Shown here: positions 45,801-56,800 of the stretch, piece by piece
Position numbering within the stretch: position 1 is the stretch's first letter
Layout: each line of letters starts with the position of its first letter
Assembly: GCF_011397635.1 (NCBI RefSeq)
Contig: NC_064763.1
Span: 21,465,437 to 21,529,436 of the forward strand
DNA: 64,000 bases
DNA from: Epinephelus fuscoguttatus
Lineage: Eukaryota; Chordata; Actinopteri; Perciformes; Serranidae
Direction: 5' to 3'
The notes under the pieces: generated by a model
What the model was told of the DNA's origin: nothing
Database searches by the model: none
Seen by the model: the letters and a program-made list of their open reading frames with translations, nothing else
Translations under genes and position numbers: made by a program

Positions 45801-47054
45801 TAAGTCTTCTAAATTCCACTGGTTTTTGCAGAAAAACTTGACACAAGCCACATGTCTGAAACTTATTGTACGAAGTGACCTCTCAAGTGGTTGATTTTAG
45901 TTAAATGGAGCTATGAAAGGCCACTTTTAAGAAGAAAATAGACTGCATTTTGTTGGATGGAGGACACCCACATTGAGTCTGGTTGGCCTATAGATATAAA
46001 TCATTTTCATCAAATCACATTTTTCTAAGTCTAAGTCTCATCAATTCTGTAATTTATTTATTCACTTATGGTGTGTGTCTTTCATTTCCTTTTTTCCAAA
46101 ATATATACATGTCCATTTACACTTTTCACAGTCATGCAAACAGAATATTGTCATAACCTCAGCTGTCAAAGGATGAAACAACCCAAACAGGTCAAACAAA
46201 ATTCTGTATTTTGGTACATTTAAAAATATTCAAAATCATGTTGATAACACAATAATAGCTGTTTCACCATAGTTGTGCAAACATGATCTTTTTGAGGCTG
46301 CAGCTATTTAAATGTGGGAATAAAATACATCCAAATAAAACTACATAGGTTTGTTTTCAATGCAAAGTTGTGATGATGGCCTTCAGATGAAGGGATTACG
46401 GTGATTAAGACTGACAGAGCCTGGTTTATCAAATGATGAGTCAGGATTCAAAGTGGGTCACAGGTGTATTTACCTGCTGCTGGTCTCCAACAAGGACATT
46501 TTGTATCAGAATCACCTTTTATTCATCTTTTCAAGACCCATTTTTATGTTTTCTCCCAAAATGACGACAGTTTAAAAGTAAGACAGACGGCTGAACTTAA
46601 GTGTGTAATCAGCTGTATCACCTTACAACTTCCAAAAATGCTCTTCCTCAGTCCACTGGACTGAATCATGATTGGCAGTTTATGTTTTACCTGTTTTCTC
46701 TGTCACGAAAGACCACTAGGTGAACTGATTTTCTTCTCAGTATGACCACAGTTAAACTATTCACACCACTATGTAGTTACACTGAGAAACATAATTACAT
46801 GTCACTCACTCTTGCAGTTATATTGTAAAGTATTACACTATTAATTGTAATCTGTTGGTAACTTGCAGGTTAAAAAAAAGAGTCAGAAACAAAGTCTGGA
46901 ATACCTCTGCCCTCCTGCGGAGCTCCGTCTTGAGGATGCAGCCCAGGGTGAAGGTGATAGCCCCGGCCACTGTGGCACACCAGGAGAGGAGCCACAGTCC
47001 CTGGGCTAGCTTCACCCTTTTCTGAAAGGGGAACTTCATCTTCATCACCACCAT
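42820..47054 (-). CDS. rom1: Peripherin/ROM1-family tetraspanin of photoreceptor discs, probably rom1
   Basis: These tetraspanins form the rim scaffold of rod and cone outer-segment discs. Four exons: 47054-46905, 44212-43782, 43685-43439, 43035-42820, joined in frame to 347 aa (human ROM1 351, PRPH2 346). The sequence has four membrane spans and a large second lumenal loop with [20 protein letters not shown] and GCRE (the conserved loop cysteines). It also has TDTPGRC, the single extra cysteine used for disulfide-linked oligomers, and an NNS glycosylation site in [19 protein letters not shown] near the start and the human 11q synteny favour rom1; human PRPH2 has MNW there. Much of the loop and the C-terminal NQVEEGA are as close or closer to PRPH2, so the paralog call is less certain than the family. 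ATG 47054 gives the same N-terminal length as peripherin. Expression is expected in photoreceptors. Confidence 0.85.
44365..45213 (+). mobile_element. Short inverted-repeat element, family A, long copy
   Basis: The left end TTAAAGGTCCAGTGTGTAGG and the inverse of the right end TTTAAAGGAACAGTGTGAAT match imperfectly. Inside, a block with TTATTCAGTGTTTACTGGTTTTAATCACCTGG and GTTCTGGAGAGAAAGAGA (about 44810-44870) recurs at about 45035-45100, an internal duplication about 230 bp apart. It is non-coding and lies in intron 1 of rom1. Confidence 0.7.
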
Positions 47055-47159
47055 GGTTGCAGCGAGGGAATCCCAGTCTCACCGCGGGGAATAGGGGAAG
47101 GAGAGCGATGAGCCAACGAGGGCCGATGCTGTGCTGCTATGTCTGCGAGGGAGAAGGAC

Positions 47160-50100
47160 AGGTCAGAGGCAGGACTCAGATATGAAGAGGACCAAACCGA
47201 AATTCAACCCCAAAGTGGAAAAATAAACCAGTAGCAACAGAGAAAGCATAATTACACACTGATGATAGATTTGAAAAAATGAAAAAAGGTCAAAAGAGGC
47301 TGCAGCAAAATCCTTGAAGAGCAAAGTTTTACAACTTCACAAATGATGCATCTCCAATAAAACAAATGTTAGTGCATCAAAGTTCACCTTATTTGTCTTC
47401 CCAAAAAGTGCTGAAAAAAGTCCAGTTATCTCCACCGACCACTATGCAACGTCCAGTGTGCCACGCAGTGGATTTGGCACACTGGATTTGGCAAACCTGA
47501 ATGCAGGAGCGTCTTAATACTAATGCCTACCTATCCTATTAAAGTGGTCTGTGAATCCAGGCCATTGTCTGCTCAGCATCCACCACTCACACAGAGGGAC
47601 ACGGATGACAAAACAAATTAAGCCTGACAGGGGAGATGGATATTATAAGACATTAACTGTGTAACAGGTATCCTCTGGACACAACTTTGAGTACGCACAT
47701 AAACTGGAATATATGTGACGTTAAAAGAAAATTCAACTTGGGAAAAAATAATATTTAAAGAAATAAAGAATTTTGATTTATATTCAATAATAACACTTCT
47801 TTTCAAACATTTTGATTTCCCATCACTGCTTATTATCATTACGTGTGAATTTTAAACGGAAGCATGAAAAGGAAAAACATTAGTGTATACAGTCAGAGAA
47901 ATAAATTCACACTGATGAAAAGTTCCTCTTGAGGATGAGTATGTGACAGGTGAGTAAATGTTGTTTATCTTATTGCACCTGTGAGGAGCTCAGAGGGATA
48001 AATATGGCTCTCTCTTTGGTGGCCCTGTGCTGATCATCATCAGGTTGGGTTGTCAGCAGGATTTAAGAAAGTTTCAGGCAGAATCAAAACAGCACGAGGA
48101 GGAGGCTCTATTTGCCTCCCTGAAACTGGTGCTACTACCTTGGGTTTTTATACGTACCACAACCAGGTAGAGGATCCTTCATTTCATATTCACCCTGCTT
48201 ATCCAGGTCAGAGTGACAACAGGACAGGTTGGGAGAGTCCGTGTCCTGTATTTGACCCTGGAGCACTGTGAGTGGAAATGGAGGGCCTGGAGAGAGCGGT
48301 TGGAGGGTCTGCTCTCTCTAGAGCAGAGAATGGGTCCTTGCGAGTGATTCAACAGGTGATCTCAGAAATACGCCTGTGTTTAAAGAAGAACACACCTTAC
48401 AATATAAATCTGTCATCTGCTATTCATGTCCTTGAGAAGGCAAACCAATCTCCATCAGATTTTCTGTTATTTTTGTTTTGTAAAATAGTAGCAAACTATA
48501 AAAAAAATCATATGTTCATTTTACATAAATACATAAATAAATTACGTAAATTAAGTATTTTAAAAAAATCCATTTAATGAATAATTACTTATTTTATTTG
48601 GCTTTTTACTTTGGCATTTTATACCAGATACTATAACGTTTACGATAGCTGTTTTGACACAAAATCTGGCACCAGGGCCCTTCATAATCGCGTGCACTAG
48701 GCCCATCCTAACTACTATATGCCACTGGGTGAGACACCTGGCAAGCTGCAGACAACTGCAGACCACTGCTCAAGACCAACAAACAGCAAAATCGTTGTTT
48801 CATAGCAATGTATTGCTGCATCTTCCAGCAGCTTTTTAGCCACTCAATGTGGTGTTTTTTAGCAACCTGTCTCTGTTTTTCCTGCCAGGATAGTGCCATT
48901 AAAAGTGACTATGAACATGAACATCAGTTGATAAACACAAAGTACAGCTGAAGCCAGTGGGAATGCCATTAGTTTTGCAGGTATTTGGTCATAAACTACA
49001 AACCAGTATTTTGACCTGATGACTAGATCACCAAAGTTCTAAGAATTCATCCTGAGAGGCACGTAAATGTATGTTTCAAATGTCATGGCAAATCATCCAA
49101 TATAGTTACTGAGACATTTCAGCCTTAGTCTTAGGGCTGCTGTGAAACTGCGCTTACTTACGGCAACAAAAAGTTTATCTTAGGTGGGCTGGTACAATGG
49201 ACAACCAAGAAAGGACGGCAGAGGAGATACCCGCACACCAATGCAACTGGACTGGACAGCCACAAAAACGTTCACAACCTGAGCCCAATGCAAAAAAAAG
49301 TCAATTTATTTAAGACATCTGTGCTCAAAAAGAAGGGTGCTCAAAGTGCAAAAAATGGTCAAACAGTCCTTAACTTTCATCAGTGCTGACACATTTCAAT
49401 CTCCGCTCCCTGCAGCAGCCCCAAAGAAAGTGGCTAAAGCTCCTGGATAAAAACCTCTGGAAAAGTCAAGCGATCACCAACAGTCATTAGATTCACCCTG
49501 TGAATTCCTGTGCAACATTTCATGGCATTTCATCATCCAGTAGTCATTGAGATATTTCAGTGTGGAACAAACCAACTGACCAATCATCAAACTGTCACAC
49601 TGAAACTGCCATCCATACAGCCAATACAGCTAATGTGGCTAAAAGCATACTCTCAGTGTGGATACATAAACTGTCGCAGGGGCACAGTTTTTGGTTTGAA
49701 TACTGACTGACAAGTACATTAAAAATGGCTATATTTTGTTAGTAATAGTTGCTTGTGATGTTCTTGTTGATTGTACAATTAGGTAAAACACATGCATAAA
49801 AGAGAATCCAACTCTTGTGACCCCCTGAGCAACTGTAAAACTGCTCTGCAGCCTGTATAAAAGCCAGTCCAGAGGCTGTAAAAATCCTGACATCCTACCA
49901 GCTGCAATCTCAATGACCTTCAAGGAGATGAGCTCAGACTGCACAGACTCTGAGAAACACCTGCCACATTTTGGTTGTAGCAAAATATATCCTCCTCTTT
50001 ATAATAATGTCCCTTACCTGTCATGCTATTCCTTAATCTAGATTTAACTTAAACTTTCCAGAACGTTTCCTAGGTAACACTTAAATCTTCATTTAGTCCT

Positions 50101-50869
50101 TTTGAGAGAAAGCTGATCAGAAATAAAACAAATGCAGACTGTCAAATTTGTTTCATTGTTACATTTGGTTTATTAGATGTTACATGGACAGAGTTACATG
50201 GATGACATTTACACAAGCTTGTGAAATGTGTTCAATTGCAAGCTTTTCTTTCTGTCGTTTAATTATTATAACCACAGGAAATAAATATTTTGCACAAAGA
50301 CAGGACATTTTTTTGCACATACACATATTTTAAACTATTCCACAACTGTATTTGTAAGTATACATTACGTCATATAATACATACCTAGTAAGACTATTAG
50401 ATAGTGATTAAGACTTGTAGTACATAGCATGAAGCAATGCATTCAGCAGAGCATAACTGTGGCTACCTACACAAGAAGTACATCTTATATGAATACATAG
50501 TGTTTCATGCAATAAAGCAAACAGAATAAGGAGAGGAAAAACCTATATCTGCATGTATACAACCAAAAATACATATTTCACTATTTAATGACCACATCTA
50601 AGCAGTTAAAAGTGTAAAGTAATGTATGCAATGTGATCATTTAATTAAGTGTAGATTTTTATTAAGAAACAAATGAGGGAGAACAATGTGCCGTCTGAAG
50701 AGTGTTAATTAAAGACAGGGAAAGAAAATTCAAAGGTTGAGTCTCCTCGAGCCACATGTTAATTAGAGGGGCTGAACCACTGAGCCGCTGAGGAAGAGGC
50801 TCATTTAACTTTTCCTAATAAATAAAGATTAAAGTTTCAGATGCAGCGAACAGTGCATCCATGTTTCTG
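47160..50869. other. Intergenic spacer between rom1 and the His-rich gene
   Basis: No host gene was recognised. Phrases at 49045-49150 and 49490-49590 (CACCAAAGTTCTAAGAATTCATCC; CATTTCATGGCA..ATCCAGTAGTCATTGAGATATTTCAG) are two halves or copies of one common fish repeat, separated by about 330 bp of other sequence. The rest is A/T-rich. The part nearest 50870 is presumably 3' UTR of the His-rich gene. Confidence 0.5.
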
Positions 50870-53800
50870 TCACAGCTGTGTTCGCTCCCCTTTCAACAAC
50901 TCATCTGGAATCCCTCCTGTCCAGCTGTGCACCTCAGCCCTGCCCTGACCCTGTCCTTCAGCAGGCTGCGCTCCACACATGAAGTGGTTGAACATCCGCT
51001 CAGCTGACTGCAGGCCAGTCAGGCTGCTATCTGCCTCTGACGTCCTGCTCAGCCTCACAATAGCTGCATCCCTGTCATTGCTCGTTCTCCAGTGATGAAT
51101 GATCTCATTATCTAAATCCCCAGTAGCTTCGCCCCCTTGGTGGTGGAGGTCCATCATGGCCTCTGTACCTCTTAGCTCCTTCTGCATGTGATGGCGAGCC
51201 AGAGGGATTTCCTCCAGGCTGGCTGACCGGATCAGGATGGCAGAGCCATGATTTGGACTTGTGGAGATCCTGAAAGTGTCCTCACCTGCCGTGCCGTCAG
51301 ACAGATTCTCATTGTGCATGGTGAATTGGAGATGAGGTATTTGCAGTGGGCGGGGATAGTGTCCTCTGAGGATCTCCTCACCCCCTGACTCACTGTCTTT
51401 GTCATCTGCTTCCCGGTGTCTCCACACTGGAACTCTGTTTGATCCTGTCAGTATAAATCGTGGGGTCTCGTCTCCCAGCTCGGACCAGTCAGACTCCTCC
51501 TCCTCTGGGACTGACCCCAGAGGTTGCTCCTGCCCACCTGCTTTGGCCTTCTCATAGATATGATTGTCCATGAACTCAGCCGGAGGGGGGGCGATGGGAG
51601 GAACCACCTGATTCATGGCATCATCTGTCTGAAAATGGAGCTCAGTTTTGTGTAGCACTGATGTTACCTACAGTAAGTAGAGGTTAGTAAGGGATCAGTT
51701 TATTTATCAAATGATGCAAAGACAAAGAATAAACAGGTTTGTGTAAAAATAAATATAAACATAGTAATGCTGAATTCTGCATGTGCAATAAACAAGTTTA
51801 CAGGGGCTTATCAATATTACATTTTTATGTTTTTGTCCGTTTATTTTTTGCCAGTGTTTGTCATTGTTGGGGTGCCCTTTTCTGGTTTTCCTCTTCTGCC
51901 TCTGAATGGAATGGAAGGTAAAGATCTTACATTGAATGTTTCCACACTGTTGGCGTATTTTGCATCAGCAAGCTGCTTCGTCAGTGCCGAAATACGTCGG
52001 TTCAACCTCTCACGTTCTCCTTCCATACTCTGAGCCTGTCACAAGAAAGCACAGGGACCATAGTGTCACAGGTAAACTTTCAGTAAGTGGGGGAGTTTTA
52101 ATAACTTTTACTGCTCAGTCAACGTTAATAATTCAGTAGCAGAAGGCTCCGACATGTCACAAAATTTCTAATAATTCAGGCTCAATCACAAGAAACAAAA
52201 AAATGCTCCCAATCTCACCACTGAGTGAAGCCTTTGCTCTAGAAGACTATTAGTCTGCTGTGTGGTGGAGCAGTTGTCGTGTAATCTGAAATGAGGCCCC
52301 AAATGAGAGAGAGAAGTTACTCAACAATAATACAATATACAGTACAGGCCAAAAGTTTGGACACACCTTCTCATTCAATGCGTTTTCTTTATTTTCATGT
52401 AGATTCTCACTGAAGGCATCAAAACTATGAATGAACACATGTGGAGTTATGTACTTAACAAAAAAAGGTGAAATAACTGAAAACATGTTTTATATTCTAG
52501 TTTCTTCAAAATAGCCACCCTTTGCTCTGATTACTGCTTTGCACACTCTTGGCATTCTCTCCATGAGCTTCAAGAGGTAGTCACCTGAAATGGTTTCCAC
52601 TTCACAGGTGTGCCTTATCAGGGTTAATTAGTGGAATTTCTTGCTTTATCAATGGGGTTGGGACCATCGGTTGTGTTGTGCAGAAGTCAGGTTAATACAC
52701 AGCCGACAGCCCTATTGGACAACTGTTAAAATTCATATTATGGCAAGAACCAATCAGCTAACTAAAGAAAAATGAGTGGCCATCATTACTTTAAGAAATG
52801 AAGGTCAGTCAGCCCGGAAAATTGCAAAAACTTTAAATGTGTCCCCAAGTGGAGTCGCAAAAACCATCAAGCGCTACAACGAAACTGGCACACATGAGGA
52901 CCCACCCAGGAAAGGAAGACCAAGAGTCACCTCTGCTTCTGAGGATAAGTTCATCCGAGTCACCAGCCTCAGAAATCGCAAGTTAACAGCAGCTCAGATC
53001 AGAGACCAGATGAATGCCACACAGAGTTCTAGCAGCAGACCCATCTCTAGAACAACTGTTAAGAGGAGACTGCGCGAAACAGGCCTTCATGGTCAAATAG
53101 CTGCTAGGAAACCACTGCTAAGGAGAGGCAACAAGCAGAAGAGATTTGTTTGGGCCAAGAAACACAAGGAATGGACATCAGACCAGTGGAAATCTGTGCT
53201 TTGGTCTGATGAGTCCAGATTTGAGATCTTTGGTTCCAACCAGCGTGTCTTTGTGAGATGCAGAAAAGGTGAACGGATGGATTCCACATGCCTGGTTCCC
53301 ACTGTGAAGCATGGAGGAGGAGGTGTGATGGTGTGGGGATGTTTTGCTGGTGACACTGTTGGGGATTTATTCAAAATTGAAGGCACACTGAACCAGCATG
53401 GCTACCACAGCATCCTGCAGCGACATGCCATCCCATCCGGTTTGCGTTTAGTTGGACGATCATTTATTTTTCAACAGGACAATGACCCCAAACACACCTC
53501 CAGGCTGTGTAAGGGCTATTTGACCAAGAAGGAGAGTGATGGAGTGCTGCAGCAGATGACCTGGCCTCCACAGTCACCGGACCTGAACCCAATCGAGATG
53601 GTTTGGGGTGAGCTGGACCGCAGAGTGAAGGCAAAGGGGGCAACAAGTGCTAAACACCTGTGGGAACTCCTTCAAGACTGTTGGAAAACCATTTCAGGTG
53701 ACTACCTCTTGAAGCTCATGGAGAGAATGCCAAGAGTGTGCAAAGTAGTAATCAGAGCAAAGGGTGGCTATTTTGAAGAAACTAGAATATAAAACATGTT

Positions 53801-56800
53801 TTCAGTTATTTCACCTTTTTTTGTTAAGTACATAACTCCACATGTGTTCATTCATAGTTCTGATGCCTTCAGTGAGAATATACAATGTAAATAGTCATGA
53901 AAATAAAGAAAACGCATTGAATGAGAAGGTGTGTCCAAACTTTTGGCCTGTACTGTATTTTAGTATACATGCACATTGTATGAGGCAGTAATATAGCTAG
54001 GCATTATTTGCAGGTGTCATCTTAGGTCCGAAACACAAGACAGAGTAAAAACAGAGGTGAAATCTCATTTCAAAGCATATTTCTAAGGAAAACAAATCAG
54101 GGCAAATTTAGCCTTGTTCATATTGAATAGCTTGATATACCCAGGTACAACAACAATACATCACAGTTAAATGTATTTTATTCAATTTCTTTCACATCCA
54201 CAAGTAGCCATTATGTTACACATCCCTAGTAATTGTACATTAAAAAAGGACTTCATCAGAGCCCAACTTTATGATTTTGGTTACATGATTGAGAAACAAG
54301 TTGATTCAGCAGCCTAATTAAGTAATAATCTTTAAAATTTGTATTTAAATAAATGTCTGTGAAGTCAAGATCTATTGCCAAATGAGATAACACACTGGTT
54401 ATTAAGCCTATGACCCACTGACGAAAGCCTTTCATTTGCACTATTACGAACTGGATGTCTGTGGCAACAATCTCGGGAGAGATAAGGCAGAGCTAGCGCA
54501 ACAGAGTCACTGTTCATCTGTTTTTTTCCAATCTCTGCTAGCGTTGTGTTGTTTGGAAGTGAGATCCAAAAACACACCTGCATTTACCACTAACACCCAT
54601 AGGTGCCATCAAAGAGAACAAATCAGATATCTTTGGAATTGTAACTTTTTAACATGTGTAACACCAAAACTGTCTATTAAAGAGCACAAGCTAATAGAAC
54701 TCGGTTTTAGGAGGGGAAATGTGGATTCCGTCGTGGCCATGGATCTGTGGACAAGCTCTTTACCCTTGCAGGGCTGTTGCAGGGGTCTTGGGAGTTTGCC
54801 CATCCAGTTAACATGTGTTTTGTGGACTTGGAGAAAACTTACGACCACATCCCTCAGGGAGTCCTGTGGAGGGTACTGAGCCCTCCGATCCTTGTATGAC
54901 CAAAGTGAGAGCTGAGTCCACATGCTTGGCATAAAGTCAAACACATTTTAGGTGGGTGTTGACCTCCACCAGGGTTGTCTCTTGTCTTCTGTTTGTGATA
55001 TTCATGGACAGGATTTCAAGGTGCAGACAGGGGGAAGAAGGGGTCTGGTTTGGTGACCTCAGAATTGCATCTCTGCTTTTTGCAGATGATGTGGTTCTAT
55101 TGGCTTCATCACACTGTGACCTCCAGCATGCACTGGGGGGTTTGCAGCTGAGTGTGAAGCAGTCGGGTTGAGAGCAACTCCAAATCTGAGGCCATGGTTC
55201 TTTGCCAGAAAATGGTGGACTGTCTCCTCTGGGTTGAGAGAGAGTTGTTGTCACAAGCACAGGACTTCATGTATCTTAGGGTCTTGTTCACGTGTGAGGG
55301 TAAAATGAAATGTGGTTTGTGGGGTGTCAGAGGTAACGTGGGCACTGCGCCAGACCGTCGAGGTAAAAAGGGAGCTGAGCCACAAGGCAAAGCTTTCAAT
55401 TTACCAGCCCATCTTCATCCCAACCCTCACCTATAATCATGACCTTTGGGTGGTAACCGAAAGAATGAGATTGCAGATACAAGCAGCTGAAATGAGTTTC
55501 CTCCATAGGGTGGCTGGGCTCAGCTTTAGAGATAAGGTTAAGAGCTCAGACATCCAGAGGAAGTGCAGAGTAGAGCCGCTCTTCCTTCAGATCAAAAGGG
55601 GCCAGTCGAGGTGGTTTGGGCATATGATAAGAACGTGTCATGGGCGCCTCCCGTTAGAGGCGTTTCGGGCATGTCCAACTGGTGGGAGGCCCCAGGGTAG
55701 ACCCAGAACATGCTGGAGGGAACATATCTATTCTAGGTCTGGGAAGGGATTTGCGGATAAAATGGCCAAGTTAATGAAACATAAGAAGGAATTTGATGTA
55801 ATCTTTTTCTGTCTGCTGTTTCATTTTCTGAGTCAAGTAGTTTGCCCACAACTTTTGCACATGGTCTGGAAAAATAACGGATTTGCTCCGAATGACGTAA
55901 ATCTTCAAAGAAAATAAATTGAGAAGACAAAAACAAAGGTCTATCCATGCATTCTTTACCTCCCAAACCTCTCTGTGAGGCTGCTAAGCTCCATACGTGT
56001 CCTCTGAAGCTCTGCCTCCAGAAGCTTTTGACTGCTCATGAATTCCTCTCCTAAACACTCCATCCTCACTGCTGTCTTCAGCAAAGTTTGATGCAGACCT
56101 TCATTCTGCTCCTGTAGTACCCTGTCAGGTGGATACACAAAATAAGAGATATAAAATGGAGTAAGACTTGAGCGTTGTATGAATTCCTTTCATTGATCTC
56201 TTTACTATTATATTACACATTGGTTGTTAAATTGCAAACGTCAGTGTTTTCTGTGATATTCACATACAAAATAATTTGAGCGTGCAATAAACATGGATAA
56301 TGTCATGTTCATGGTTGCCACTTGAACTATGATTATTAAAAATCCAAAAGGAATTATGTCATACTTACATGATCCTACCTAGTTCATGTGGCTTTTCCTA
56401 TGTGAAAGAAAAATGACATTCAGAAATACCATTACAGAAGGCCAAAGAATAAAGTGAAAAAAAGCTGGAAAATGGAAAAGAATAAAGACAATGGAAAAGT
56501 CAATTAAATTACCATTAGTCTGAGCAATCCATTGTCCTGTAATAACTAATCTAGTGTCCACTGTGACATAGACACTGCTGCCCAAATCAATAGACAAGCA
56601 AATGAGTGGAACACTATTACATAACCAGTTAATCAAGCATGTGTAACGTGGGCTGCTATTGACTTGCCAATAATTACTTCATGGCACGCTGTAATAGAGG
56701 ATTTCATAAATGAGTATAGGACTTAACACCAAGAGAAATGTCATACTTTATCTGATGAAGGGCCAATAAAGCTTGTCTGTTCCTCATCCTGGCTGGAGGG

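Noticed and set aside
52776-53792. Intact 338-aa transposase starting at 52776
   Set aside because: The triplet at 52776 is GTG and directly follows a TGA. The family start is ATG 52740, so the gene is broken at codon 12.
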